The notes: generated by a model from the letters alone, not told the origin. Counted from the first letter of the stretch, positions 15,397 through 23,858 are shown. The stretch is DNA of 64,000 nt from Desulfurispira natronophila (GCF_014203025.1 NZ_JACHID010000012.1:1-64000), one strand, 5' to 3'. Program-made: numbers and translations.

Positions 15397-16108
15397 ACTG
15401 ATTATCGTCGGTGCCGGTCTGGGTGGACAGTCCATAACCCTCGCTGGCATCGAGGCCATTCGCAACGCTGAAATTGTCCTCTACGATCGCCTTATCCATC
15501 CCAACATCCAGCAGCACATCACCTGCGAAAGCCGAGATGTGGGCAAGCGCCCCTACCGTGCCCACTGCACGACCCAGGCCCAGATCAATGCCATGATCGT
15601 GGCGGAACTGGAGCAGGGCAAGCGGGTTGTGCGCCTCAAGGGAGGCGACACTTCGGTCTTTGCCCGCACCATTGAGGAGGTGGAAGCTGCCCGTTCCGCA
15701 GGTGCCCACATCATCATTATTCCCGGCGTTACCTCGGCCTCATCCCTGGCCGCCAGGGTACAGAGTGCCCTGACCGATCGCCGCTCCGTACCGGGGGTCG
15801 TCTTTATCACCGGCCACACCAAGGCCGACACCCTGGAGACTAGTTACCGCTGGGATGCCCTGTGCGCCCTGGGTTTTACCATTGTCGTCTACATGGGCGT
15901 CAAAAACATGCCCATTATCCGTCAGCAGCTGCTGACACACGGCATGGCCCCGAACACATCCGTACTGATCGGCCAGAGCCTGGAAACCCCACAGGAGCGT
16001 GTCTTCACCACCACCCTGGATGACGTGCTCACCTGTATCTCGACACAGAACATCAGCCATCCGGCCACCATCATCATCGGAGATGTAGCCGCACTGGCTA
16101 AAGTTTAG
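15389..16108 (+). CDS. cobA: Uroporphyrinogen-III C-methyltransferase
   Basis: SUMT adds methyl groups at C2 and C7 of uroporphyrinogen III to give precorrin-2. From ATG 15389 (GGAGGG upstream) the product has 239 residues, with the SAM-binding IVGAGLGG, the VVRLKGGDTSVF motif, PGVTSAS and FITGHTK. It lacks the CysG dehydrogenase domain, which is supplied by the separate gene at 30304. The start lies inside the end of cbiK, so the genes are coupled. Confidence 0.94.
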   Translation: MGELIIVGAGLGGQSITLAGIEAIRNAEIVLYDRLIHPNIQQHITCESRDVGKRPYRAHCTTQAQINAMIVAELEQGKRVVRLKGGDTSVFARTIEEVEAARSAGAHIIIIPGVTSASSLAARVQSALTDRRSVPGVVFITGHTKADTLETSYRWDALCALGFTIVVYMGVKNMPIIRQQLLTHGMAPNTSVLIGQSLETPQERVFTTTLDDVLTCISTQNISHPATIIIGDVAALAKV

Positions 16109-16186
16109 CTATACTATTCAGGGCTACCCTGCGATTCTTTCAGCAGGAGAGCTCACTACTGACAGCCTAACAGCTGGCTGAAATAC

Positions 16187-16392
16187 TTGTAACTATTCAC
16201 GGCCTGCGTGGCGAGAGATGGGAAGTAGCCTTGTGAGGGTTTTTGTCGCAGCACTCGCGCCAGTGTTCCTCCCAGAGACGTTCACTTTCGTCCATGGCTC
16301 GAGTCTCTGCCGCTCGCCATCCGGGCTCGCTCTCGGAACACTGGCGCTCCTGCTGAAAAAGACCCACACGGAGCTGCCGTGAATAGTTACAA
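16187..16392. repeat. MITE-like element with 17-bp terminal inverted repeats and a structured 91-bp core (copy 1)
   Basis: The ends are a perfect inverted repeat, TTGTAACTATTCACGGC (16187-16203) and its complement (16376-16392). Inside, a 91-bp core (16257-16347) is closed by GCGCCAGTGTTCC and GGAACACTGGCGC and contains an inner stem CAGAGAC/GTCTCTG. The core recurs at 38248-38338 with six differences. No ORF of note is present. It lies in the 356-bp gap between cobA and cobU. Confidence 0.7.
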
Positions 16393-16406
16393 ATACTTTA
16401 CACCGG

Positions 16407-16459
16407 ATAGGCAATGAAAAACCCTCCAGGCGCAAGGCGCCCGCAGAGCGAGGAAGGAG
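16407..16459. repeat. Half copy of the hairpin repeat, abutting the cobU start
   Basis: GGCAATGAAAAACCCTCC, then GGCGCAAGGCGCCCGCAGAG and CGAGGAAGGAGAGG, matches the reverse complement of the 38041-38165 copy, where the corresponding bases read GAGCGAGGAATGAGG. The SD of cobU (GGAAGGAG) therefore falls inside repeat-derived sequence. Confidence 0.6.
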
Positions 16460-16464
16460 AGGCT

Positions 16465-16992
16465 ATGACCAAGAACAACATAACCCTGATTACCGGCGGA
16501 GTCGGCAGCGGCAAGACCCATCAGGCCATGGCGCTGGCTGTAGCAGCGCAGCGGAAGGTGTATCTGGCCACAGCCCCCTCAAATCTGGACCCGGAAATGG
16601 ACGCCAAAATTGTGGCACACCAGGGCGAGCGTGACGAAACCTGGACCACGGTGGAGGAGCCCATTCATTTGGCTGACGCCTACCGCAGCGCCTTGCAGCT
16701 TCCTGGCCAGGTAATACTGGTGGATTGCCTGACCCTGTGGGCGAGCAATCTGGTCTTTTCCCAAGCCGATCCGACAGCGCCCCTGGAGGAGTTTCTCACC
16801 CTTCTCAGTCGCACAGAGCGCCAAACCATCATTGTTACCAATGAGGTTTCGCTGGGAGTCATTCCCGCCGATGCCATGACCCGCAGCTACTGCAAACTGC
16901 TGGCAAGGATCAATCGACAGGTGGCCCAGATCGCCGCTGAAGTCCAGCTGATGGTCAGCGGTATTCCCGTTACCATTAAGGGCGACCGCTGA
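16465..16992 (+). CDS. cobU: Adenosylcobinamide kinase/adenosylcobinamide-phosphate guanylyltransferase
   Basis: This 175-residue CobU phosphorylates adenosylcobinamide and then attaches GMP. It shows the P-loop TGGVGSGKT, the VEEP segment, the DCLTLWASN motif and TNEVSLGVIP. I start at ATG 16465 because GGAAGGAG lies just upstream. An in-frame start at 16414 would add 17 residues translated from repeat DNA. The gene resumes the operon after a repeat-filled gap and overlaps cobS by one base. Confidence 0.93.
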   Translation: MTKNNITLITGGVGSGKTHQAMALAVAAQRKVYLATAPSNLDPEMDAKIVAHQGERDETWTTVEEPIHLADAYRSALQLPGQVILVDCLTLWASNLVFSQADPTAPLEEFLTLLSRTERQTIIVTNEVSLGVIPADAMTRSYCKLLARINRQVAQIAAEVQLMVSGIPVTIKGDR

Positions 16993-17699
16993 TGCGCGGT
17001 TTTCTCTCCGCCCTGGGTTTTCTCACCATTCTGCGCCTCCCTACAGGCGCATTTCACGGCGTGGCGGCACCGGGAGCATTTGCCTGGGTGGGCTTGCTGA
17101 TCGGGGCCGGTCTGGCTCTGGTACACTGGCTCTCGCCTCCCGCCATTGCACCTTTTGTCATGGTGCTTTATCTGGTAGTTATTACCGGAGCTTTGCACCT
17201 GGATGGCCTGTGCGACAGTGCCGACGCCCTCTTTTCCCACCGTGATCGCGCCCGCAAGCTGGAAATCATGCGCGATGTACACGCCGGAACCATGGGAGTA
17301 GTGGCCATTGTGCTGGTGCTGGGTGCCAAGGGCCTGGCCTTTGCCCAACTGCAAAACTACGCGGCTCTTTTCCTGATACCCGCCCTTGCCCGCTTTGGTA
17401 TGGCCGTTGCCATGCAGTGCTTGCACTACGCCCGAAGCGAGGGGCTGGCAAAGCCGTTTTACGGTGCCTCATACCGGGGACTGCTGTTTCCCGGCGCGGT
17501 CCTCGTAGCCATAAGTTTCTGGATGCTTCCCACAACACTGTTTCTGGCGCTCATGGGAGTATTTGTGCTGTTTCTGGGCCTTGCCCTCTGGTGGTACAAG
17601 CGGATCATTGGCGGCGTCACCGGCGATATGCTGGGAGCTCTGTGTGAAGTCTGCGAAGTGGCGCTGCTGTTGAGCGCCGTGGTGGTGCTGACATGGTAG
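16992..17699 (+). CDS. cobS: Adenosylcobinamide-GDP ribazoletransferase (cobalamin synthase)
   Basis: CobS joins adenosylcobinamide-GDP and alpha-ribazole at the inner membrane. The 235-residue product is polytopic and carries the conserved acidic motif GALHLDGLCDSADALF and the following R-EIMRDVHAGTMG. The ATG overlaps the cobU TGA by one base, and its own stop overlaps the next gene, so the block is tightly coupled. Confidence 0.94.
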   Translation: MRGFLSALGFLTILRLPTGAFHGVAAPGAFAWVGLLIGAGLALVHWLSPPAIAPFVMVLYLVVITGALHLDGLCDSADALFSHRDRARKLEIMRDVHAGTMGVVAIVLVLGAKGLAFAQLQNYAALFLIPALARFGMAVAMQCLHYARSEGLAKPFYGASYRGLLFPGAVLVAISFWMLPTTLFLALMGVFVLFLGLALWWYKRIIGGVTGDMLGALCEVCEVALLLSAVVVLTW

Positions 17700-18736
17700 A
17701 TCTGCGGCAAGGACCCCATGGCGGAAATGTTTATGCCGCTGCACAGCAACTTGGCTGCCACCCCGACGACATACGGGACTACAGCTCCAATGTAGCTGAC
17801 TGGCAGCCCCCGCTGCTGGCGGATCTGGACATCTCCCGCCTGCTCTCCCGGCTCCCGGAACCACACAGCTCGACTTTGCAACAGGCCTTTGCCCGTGAGT
17901 ATCAAATCGACCCCAGCCAGGTCGTCGTCACGGCAGGAACCACCGAAGCCATAGAGCGCATTTGCGCAGCTTTTGCCGCCAGGCCCGCGGCCATTTTCAC
18001 CCCCACCTACAACGACTACCTTTTCTATGCCAGGGCCAGTGACATGCCGGTGGAAGCCATTGGCGCAGCCCCACCGGACTACACCTTTGATCTTTCCGCC
18101 ACCAGGCTCAGCGCAGCGATCTGCTTTCTGTGTAATCCCAATAATCCCACCGGGCGAACGGTTACGCGGCAGGATCTGCTCGCCCTGATCGATCGCCATC
18201 CCCAGACCCTCTTTGTGGTAGATGAGTCCTATATGCCCTTTCACGTGCAGGAGGCTGAGCTGACCCTCACCGGACACCTGCGGCCCAACCTGGTGGTACT
18301 GCGCTCATTCTCCAAAATCCACGGCTTGCCGGGTATGCGTCTGGGTTTTGTACTCAGCGCTCACACGGAGCTGATGGCGCAGCTGCGGCAGCGCTGCTCC
18401 CCCTGGAGTGTCAATACCGTCGCCCAGGAGCTGGGACTGCGCCTGCTCAGGGTGGAGACAGCTCAACAGGCCCAACAGATGGCCAGTCGTCGCCAGCAGC
18501 TTTTGTTGCAGTTGGAAGAGCTTGCCTGGCTCAGGCCCCTACCATCGGAGGTTAACTACCTCCTCTGTCACCTTCCCCGCCACCGAGCTGCCGACCTGTA
18601 TCGTCACTGCCTGGAGCAGCGAGTGCTTATCCGCGACTGCAGTAACTTCAGCGGCCTGCAGGGGGAGTATATTCGCTTCAGCATCCGGCAGCATATGCAG
18701 CCGCTTCTCCAAGCCCTGGCAGGTGCTCCATGCTGA
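17693..18736 (+). CDS. cobD: Threonine-phosphate decarboxylase-like PLP enzyme
   Basis: This 347-residue fold-type I PLP enzyme has HGGN at the N-terminus, AGTTEAIERI, NPNNPTG, a VVDESYMPF aspartate motif and the PLP lysine in RSFSKIHGLPG (Lys208). The family makes (R)-1-amino-2-propanol phosphate from threonine phosphate for the nucleotide loop. It resembles histidinol-phosphate aminotransferases in sequence, but the position between cobS and cbiB supports CobD. Overlaps join it to both neighbours. Confidence 0.9.
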   Translation: MVDLRQGPHGGNVYAAAQQLGCHPDDIRDYSSNVADWQPPLLADLDISRLLSRLPEPHSSTLQQAFAREYQIDPSQVVVTAGTTEAIERICAAFAARPAAIFTPTYNDYLFYARASDMPVEAIGAAPPDYTFDLSATRLSAAICFLCNPNNPTGRTVTRQDLLALIDRHPQTLFVVDESYMPFHVQEAELTLTGHLRPNLVVLRSFSKIHGLPGMRLGFVLSAHTELMAQLRQRCSPWSVNTVAQELGLRLLRVETAQQAQQMASRRQQLLLQLEELAWLRPLPSEVNYLLCHLPRHRAADLYRHCLEQRVLIRDCSNFSGLQGEYIRFSIRQHMQPLLQALAGAPC

Positions 18737-19707
18737 GCTTTATCGGCCTGAACCTGCTGTGCCTGGTCTTTGCCCTGCTGCTGGATCAGATGCTTGGCGA
18801 TCCCCGCACAGCGCTGCATCCGGTTTGCCTGCTGGGTCGCATGAACCGCTGGCTGGAATCAATGCTCTTTTGGGCAGGATTCAGCGGCGGAGTTGCACTG
18901 ACCCTGATCTCATCCGTGCTGGCAACCGGTGCCACCGCCCTGCTGCTGGTGCTGGCCTGGCAGGTCCACCTCTTTCTCTACCTCTTGCTGAACATCCTGC
19001 TGCTGAGCTTTAGCCTCAGCGCCCGCTCTATGGTAGAGCACGCTCAGAGTATCGCCAAACCCCTGGAGGCGGGAGATGTGGAGGCTGCCCGCAGTGCCCT
19101 GGCCATGATTGTCAGTCGCGATACGGCAAAGCTGGATGAAAGTGGTGTGGCACGCTCGGCAGTGGAATCGGTGGGAGAAAACTTCCCCGATGGCGTACTC
19201 GCCCCGGCCCTGTATGGAATCTTTGGCACTGCAGCGGGAGCCATGCTTTTCAAGTCCATCAGCACCCTGGACTCCATGGTGGGTTACCGCAATGACCGCT
19301 ACGAGAAGTTTGGCAAGTTCGCCGCCCGGGCCGACGATGTGCTGGGCTTTATTCCGGCGCGCCTGACGCTGCTGCTGGTTCCCCTGGCAGCCGTTTTCAG
19401 CAGGTTGCGCCCACTGTCTGCATGGCGCATGGGCTGGCGCTATCGCCGCGCCCACGCCAGCCCCAATGCTGCCCACAGCATGGCCTGTTTTGCCGGAGCA
19501 CTGGATCTGCAGCTGGGTGGCCCCACCACCTATTTTGGCAGCCTGCAGTCCAAGCCCTTCATTGGTGAAGGTTCACGCCAGGCAGAAGCCGCCAGCATTC
19601 ACGCCGCTACCCGGCTCTTCAATGCTGCAACCGTGCTGCTGGGCCTGCTGGCATTCCTGGCCTACTGGCTCCTGCGCTACCTGGACGGATGTCCCCTATG
19701 CGTCTAG
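18730..19707 (+). CDS. cbiB: Adenosylcobinamide-phosphate synthase
   Basis: CbiB attaches the aminopropanol phosphate arm to adenosylcobyric acid. The 325-residue membrane protein shows DQMLGDPRTALHPVCLLGRM near the N-terminus, SRDTAKLDESGVARSAVES and ENFPDGVLAPALYG in the middle, and YRNDRYEKFGKFAARADDVL. At the 3' end it overlaps the following cbiR-like gene by 19 bp. Confidence 0.94.
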   Translation: MLSFIGLNLLCLVFALLLDQMLGDPRTALHPVCLLGRMNRWLESMLFWAGFSGGVALTLISSVLATGATALLLVLAWQVHLFLYLLLNILLLSFSLSARSMVEHAQSIAKPLEAGDVEAARSALAMIVSRDTAKLDESGVARSAVESVGENFPDGVLAPALYGIFGTAAGAMLFKSISTLDSMVGYRNDRYEKFGKFAARADDVLGFIPARLTLLLVPLAAVFSRLRPLSAWRMGWRYRRAHASPNAAHSMACFAGALDLQLGGPTTYFGSLQSKPFIGEGSRQAEAASIHAATRLFNAATVLLGLLAFLAYWLLRYLDGCPLCV

Positions 19708-20366
19708 CAGCGCCGTCATTTATCCTGCCAGCGCAGCGGCTGGAGAACGTGCAGTATCTGCAGGGCCTGGTAGATGAGGTGCAGCTGCTCTACTTCTGCA
19801 GCCAGCAGCCAGAAGACTTTCCCGACGAAATGGAAGTAGCCGCTTTGGCGCGGGAACCGATAAATTACAACGTCCATTTACCTTACGATCGTTCCCTGCA
19901 TAGCCCCGACAGCTGGGAGGTGATGGGCAAGTTCCTGCACAGCCTGCAGCCGCTGCAGGCCAGCACTCACACCCTTCACCTGCAGCCGGAAATAGAGTTC
20001 TTTCATCTGTTGGAGAAGTTCGCCGCTGCCCATACAGCAGGAATCAGCGTGGAAAATGGCGGCAATGATGCCCACCTCTTTGCCGAGGCCCAGGTACTAC
20101 CGGTGGATTTTTGCGTAGATGTGGGGCACCTCATCCACCACGGGCAGGAAGTCGAGGCAGTGCTGCAGAAATACCAGGAGCGCATAGTGCTTCTGCACCT
20201 GCATGGCAGCGATGGCCAGCGGGACCACCAGGGCCTGCAGCGGGTGGATAGAGGGTTGCTGCGGCTGGTGAAGGACTTTGCCCAGGAGCGGGGAGTGACG
20301 ATCTGCCTGGAGATATTTCAGGAACAGGTTTTGCGCGAGTCCATTGCCTTGCTGCAGGAAGCGTGA
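19689..20366 (+). CDS. cbiR: CbiR-like cobamide-remodelling hydrolase (AP-endonuclease-2/TIM-barrel fold)
   Basis: The 225-residue product has the xylose-isomerase/AP-endonuclease TIM-barrel pattern: NYNVHLPYD near residue 57, ISVENGGND, DVGHLIHH and LLHLHGSD, with repeated His/Glu/Asp positions that would bind metal. CbiR enzymes of this fold hydrolyse cobamides so that the lower ligand can be replaced. The position as the last gene of a riboswitch operon containing cobT, cobU, cobS and cobD supports this. A generic sugar-phosphate isomerase is the alternative. An ATG at 19698 could also be the start. Confidence 0.7.
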   Translation: MSPMRLAAPSFILPAQRLENVQYLQGLVDEVQLLYFCSQQPEDFPDEMEVAALAREPINYNVHLPYDRSLHSPDSWEVMGKFLHSLQPLQASTHTLHLQPEIEFFHLLEKFAAAHTAGISVENGGNDAHLFAEAQVLPVDFCVDVGHLIHHGQEVEAVLQKYQERIVLLHLHGSDGQRDHQGLQRVDRGLLRLVKDFAQERGVTICLEIFQEQVLRESIALLQEA

Positions 20367-20389
20367 TGTGGGTTTATCTGCGCAATGAC

Positions 20390-20604
20390 TGAACTACGGA
20401 AAATGCAGAAGTAACCGCGAATGAATACGACTGGGGAAATGTAGGGTGGATAAGCGAATGCGCATCCACCAACTGGCTGGTTTCTCGCGGAGCACGCAGG
20501 GGCGCGGAGGGAAAATCAGAAGAGCTGAACTGCGAAAAAAAACAGAAGTAACCGCGTATGAATACGACTGAGGAAATGTAGGGCGGATAAGCGTCAGCGC
20601 ATCC
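20390..20604. repeat. Tandem duplication carrying two REP-like palindromes
   Basis: Two similar segments of about 80 bp, 20390-20472 and 20526-20604, share TGAACT, CAGAAGTAACCGCG, TGAATACGACTG and GGAAATGTAGGG, each ending in a REP palindrome (20441-20472 and 20578-20608). Between them is CTCGCGGAGCACGCAGGGGC, a low-complexity motif. No gene is present in 20367-20713. Confidence 0.65.
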
Positions 20605-20658
20605 GCAAAGGATAGGCTTTCCCCACTCTCTCCTGCACTTAGCCTTTGCCTTAGCAGC

Positions 20659-20707
20659 TTGCTGAAAAACCCTCCAGATGCAACACCGCAGATGGAGGGT
20701 TTTCTGC
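20659..20707. terminator. Bidirectional terminator-like hairpin (minimal copy of hairpin repeat)
   Basis: GAAAAACCCTCCA and TGGAGGGTTTTC form a stem with A-rich and T-rich flanks in both directions, across a loop of about 16 bases. It lies between the convergent cbiR operon and the tautomerase gene and is well placed to end both transcripts. Confidence 0.65.
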
Positions 20708-20713
20708 TGCCTG

Positions 20714-20917
20714 TCAGGAGCTTCTGGAGCGCACAGTCGTCACCGACTCGCCCCCGATGCCCCAGTTATCGGTTTCCACCTCGTCGATAATCACAAAAGT
20801 AGTCTTGGGGTTTTTGCCCAGCACGTCCACCAGCAAGTCGGTCACTCCGGTTATCAGCTTTTCCTTCTGTTCCTTGGTTGCGCCTTCTTTGGTGATGCGA
20901 ATGTTGACAAATGGCAT
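20714..20917 (-). CDS. 4-oxalocrotonate tautomerase family protein
   Basis: This 67-residue protein starts MPFVNI, giving the catalytic Pro1 after Met removal, and it has the family spacing EQKEKLITGVTDLLVDVLGK and VIIDEVETDNWGIGG. AGGAGG is close before the ATG. Such small tautomerases act on keto-enol substrates, and the actual substrate here is unknown. It stands alone, with a hairpin right after its stop. Confidence 0.88.
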   Translation of the reverse strand: MPFVNIRITKEGATKEQKEKLITGVTDLLVDVLGKNPKTTFVIIDEVETDNWGIGGESVTTVRSRSS

Positions 20918-20990
20918 ATGATCCTCCTGAAAAGTATGATGATAAACGAAATTCCCTGCAGATGAGAGTTTTTCAGCTGCCTGCTGCCTG

Positions 20991-22163
20991 CTAGGAACGA
21001 TGGCGGTCGGGCCACAGCAACACAGCCCCGGCGGCTACTACCAGTGCCGCCATAACCAGGGGCGCATCAAAGCTTTCCCGACTGACCGCCATGAATCCGG
21101 CGATGACAGGGGCAATGATCTGACCCAGGCTGAACAGGCCCGTCAGCCAGCCCACCACCTGCCCGCCCTGAGCCAGGGTGCGGCCATAGATCAGGGACAT
21201 ACCCACGATTCCCATAAAGGTGCCGCCAAAGCAAATGGCTCCCATGTAGGCGGCCCATGAGTAGTCGAAGAATACGGGCAGAATAATACCCACGGCCTGG
21301 ATGCTGTGAGCCACAATGAGGGATTTTACCAGGCCAAAGCGACTGCTGAAACGTGGCCAGAACAGGGTGGATACAGCGACAGCGCCTCCCACCAGCACCC
21401 AGGCCGACTGGCTGACAAAGGCCGAGCCGGTTTTCTGTTGCAGAATCGCCACCAGAAAAGTGGCCGAGATGATATAGCCAAAGCCCACACAGAAGTACGC
21501 TGCCCAGAGGCGCATCATGGGGGCACCACCGGCAGTCGGTTTGGTTGTGGCACTCGCTGCTTTAGAATCGGATGCGTAGGCAGTCACTGGCTGGGCCTGT
21601 ACGTACAGCCATGCCAGCAGGAGCAGAAAGAGGCTCAAAAAGGCCGTGCCAATCCACGTCCCCTGCCAGCCAAAGAACATGTCCAGGCCCGGAACGGCAA
21701 TCCCAGTCAGCACGATGCCCACTCCCACGCCGCCAAATATCTGGCCACCCGCATTGGTGTAACCCATAGTGTTCAAGCGATCCAGCACTAGCACCGAGCC
21801 CAGTACAAACACTCCCGCACTGGCAATGCCCGTGAGGCCTCGCAGGACAAACCACGTGGCCTGGGAGTCACTCAGCCCCATCCAGCCCGTTAACAGCACG
21901 CACAGCAGTAAGCTGATGCGGAAAGAGACCAGTCGCCTGGCTGGCGGTACATAGCCAAAGGCTATGGCTCCAATCAGGTAACCGGCGTAGTTTGCCGAGG
22001 CCAACAGACCGGCAAAGTCAGTACCAAAGCCGGTGGCCTGCTGCATGATGGGCAAGATGGGGGTAAAGGCAAAGCGCCCCACACCTATGGCAATGGCCAG
22101 ACTGGCGATGCCGCCAAGGATGACCCATAAGGCACTCGGATGGTTTGATGTTCTGGGGGCCAT
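20991..22163 (-). CDS. YbfB/YjiJ-type MFS transporter
   Basis: From ATG 22163 (GGGAGG upstream) this is a 390-residue protein with about 12 membrane segments. The N-terminus GVGRFAFTPILPIMQ is the diagnostic motif of the YbfB/YjiJ MFS subfamily, whose substrates are mostly unknown. It is transcribed divergently from the LysR-type gene, a usual regulator-target arrangement, so I infer that the LysR protein controls it. Confidence 0.85.
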   Translation of the reverse strand: MAPRTSNHPSALWVILGGIASLAIAIGVGRFAFTPILPIMQQATGFGTDFAGLLASANYAGYLIGAIAFGYVPPARRLVSFRISLLLCVLLTGWMGLSDSQATWFVLRGLTGIASAGVFVLGSVLVLDRLNTMGYTNAGGQIFGGVGVGIVLTGIAVPGLDMFFGWQGTWIGTAFLSLFLLLLAWLYVQAQPVTAYASDSKAASATTKPTAGGAPMMRLWAAYFCVGFGYIISATFLVAILQQKTGSAFVSQSAWVLVGGAVAVSTLFWPRFSSRFGLVKSLIVAHSIQAVGIILPVFFDYSWAAYMGAICFGGTFMGIVGMSLIYGRTLAQGGQVVGWLTGLFSLGQIIAPVIAGFMAVSRESFDAPLVMAALVVAAGAVLLWPDRHRS

Positions 22164-22201
22164 GATGTTCCTCCCTTGCAGCACTCACCATAAGCTACCC
22201 C

Positions 22202-22220
22202 TTGACTTTCCTTCAGTCAA
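22202..22220. promoter_or_regulatory. Candidate LysR-type operator
   Basis: TTGACT and AGTCAA form a perfect inverted repeat with seven bases between, in the 108-bp gap between the divergent MFS and LysR genes. A weaker ATCA-N7-TGAT dyad lies about 25 bp further right. LysR proteins bind such T-N11-A-like dyads. Confidence 0.45.
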
Positions 22221-22271
22221 ATGAAATGTTTAGATGTAAAATATCATAAATCTTGATGAATTGAGGGGAGC

Positions 22272-23138
22272 ATGGAGCATTATCTACTGGAAACCTTTGT
22301 GAAGGTAGCCCAAACCGGGAGTGTTACCAGGGCAGCGTCTGAGCTGGGGTGTGTACAGTCCAATGTGACCACACGCATACACAAGCTGGAAGAGAGCCTG
22401 GGGAAGCCACTGTTTTGGCGCAAGAATCGCAGAATGATTATCACGGAAGCCGGTCAGGCTCTTCTGCCCTATGCGCTAAAGATTCTGGAACTTCAGGCGG
22501 AAGCGCGCTCACACGTACAACAGACTCGTTTTGAACAGAAACTCACCATCGGTTCAACAGAATCTTGCGCCGCCCTGCATCTGTCTTCAATTCTTTTGAC
22601 TTTTCATCAGCAGTTCCCCCATGTTCAGCTGGAACTGGTCACCGGCACTACCGCAGAAATGCAACAACAGACGGCGCAGCAGAAACTTGACTGCGCCTTT
22701 GTCAATAACGGAGTGGCCATCGCAAAGGGCTTGCATACTGAGCCGTTTGTAATGGAGACGATGTGTATCGTGGGCAAGCAAAAGGGCGCGAGCAACAAGA
22801 CGGGTGTCACGGTGCTTGCCTTTCGGCGAGGCTGCTCATACCGGGACTTTTTTGAACAGCACTTACGTCAGTGCCAGGTGCCTATAGAAAAGACCTTGGA
22901 GTTCGGATCACTGGAGGCACTGCTGACATGTGCCGCTGCGGGCATGGGCTACACACTTCTGCCGAAAGGGATAGTGGATAAAATGGTTCAGCAGCCGCTT
23001 CAGGTGCCTGATATTGCCGTTCCCCCGCCACTGGCCACCAGCATCATTCACCATTGGACGGGCGATGCCCTGCCACCTCAGCTGCATGACTTTCTCACCC
23101 TCTGTCGTCAGTATGCCAAGGGCAGGTTGGAGAAATGA
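22272..23138 (+). CDS. LysR-family transcriptional regulator
   Basis: The 288-residue product has the N-terminal winged helix-turn-helix (TFVKVAQTGSVTRAASELGC, then VTTRIHKLEESLGKPLFWR) and a periplasmic-binding-like effector domain. GGGGAG lies shortly before the ATG. It is divergent from the MFS transporter gene. The TGA stop coincides with the first bases of a hairpin repeat, so the repeat may have set the C-terminus. Confidence 0.88.
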   Translation: MEHYLLETFVKVAQTGSVTRAASELGCVQSNVTTRIHKLEESLGKPLFWRKNRRMIITEAGQALLPYALKILELQAEARSHVQQTRFEQKLTIGSTESCAALHLSSILLTFHQQFPHVQLELVTGTTAEMQQQTAQQKLDCAFVNNGVAIAKGLHTEPFVMETMCIVGKQKGASNKTGVTVLAFRRGCSYRDFFEQHLRQCQVPIEKTLEFGSLEALLTCAAAGMGYTLLPKGIVDKMVQQPLQVPDIAVPPPLATSIIHHWTGDALPPQLHDFLTLCRQYAKGRLEK

Positions 23139-23206
23139 AAAACCCTCCAAGGCAAGGCGCTCGCAGAGCGAGAAACACCGCAGATGGAGGTTTTTCAGCA
23201 AGCAGC
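23137..23206. repeat. Hairpin repeat, internally deleted copy, inverted
   Basis: Read leftward it is GCTGAAAAACCTCCATCTG, a GCGAG core and GGAGGGTTTTTCA, matching the 38041-38165 copy but lacking its central segment. It fills exactly the space between the stop of the LysR gene and the stop of rloB, so it can act as a bidirectional terminator. Confidence 0.7.
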
Positions 23207-23856
23207 TAGTTGCGTAATTCCTGAAGATAGCAGACCAGCTCATGCACCCGAGTCGATGGATTGTCAGTTCTGCCAGATTTTGCCGCATCGTGTGCGCGCT
23301 GAGCATTGTTAATGGCAGTTGGCAACCTGTCCTCAAGCTCAGAAAACACTCCTGACATACCCTTGCGGTAATGGGGCATTTTCTCCTTCAATTGCTTTTC
23401 TGCCACATCTCCCGGGCTTTTTTTCTGAGTCCTGGCGATTGGTTTCGTGGTAAATGTGAAGTGCAGGAGCAGCCAGTATTCAAAACAAGGAACCGAAGTA
23501 ATGGCTTTAAATCCTGACATCCTCATTCGCTCAAGGGCATCCTGATAGCCAGCATGCTCATCCTTGTCGATGACGCAGAACACCGTGTCGTAGGCATCAC
23601 CTTTGTTTTTCGCATACTCCGAGAGATCTTTTGCCCGTCGATATACGCTGACCGGCGCTGAGCCTGCGCGGTCATCAACAACTACTGCGTGTAGTCGATA
23701 CACTTTCTTTGCATCCTTGAAATATTGAGGTTCCGTGTTCGATCCCTCACTGACAATGAGGATTTTTGTAGCGGGAGGCTGCTTGGGCGAATTTCTTGCC
23801 AGCTGCCTTCCTGTCTTGGGATTTCGCCTCTTTTTATGTAAGTCATCCGTGCCCAT
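23206..23856 (-). CDS. rloB: RloB-like (AbiLii-type) defence protein
   Basis: This 216-residue protein has the TOPRIM-like signature of the RloB family: VSEGSNTEPQYF (residues 35-46), a CVIDKDEH acidic motif (Asp97 and Asp99), PCFEYWLLLHF and a C-terminal NPSTRVHELV. The family is paired with AAA ATPases in abortive-infection/phage-defence modules (RloA-RloB, AbiL). The gene follows the ATPase with two bases between, and its ribosome site GGAGG lies inside the end of that gene. Biochemical activity is expected to be nuclease-like, but this is inference. Confidence 0.8.
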   Translation of the reverse strand: MGTDDLHKKRRNPKTGRQLARNSPKQPPATKILIVSEGSNTEPQYFKDAKKVYRLHAVVVDDRAGSAPVSVYRRAKDLSEYAKNKGDAYDTVFCVIDKDEHAGYQDALERMRMSGFKAITSVPCFEYWLLLHFTFTTKPIARTQKKSPGDVAEKQLKEKMPHYRKGMSGVFSELEDRLPTAINNAQRAHDAAKSGRTDNPSTRVHELVCYLQELRN

Positions 23857-23858
23857 GG

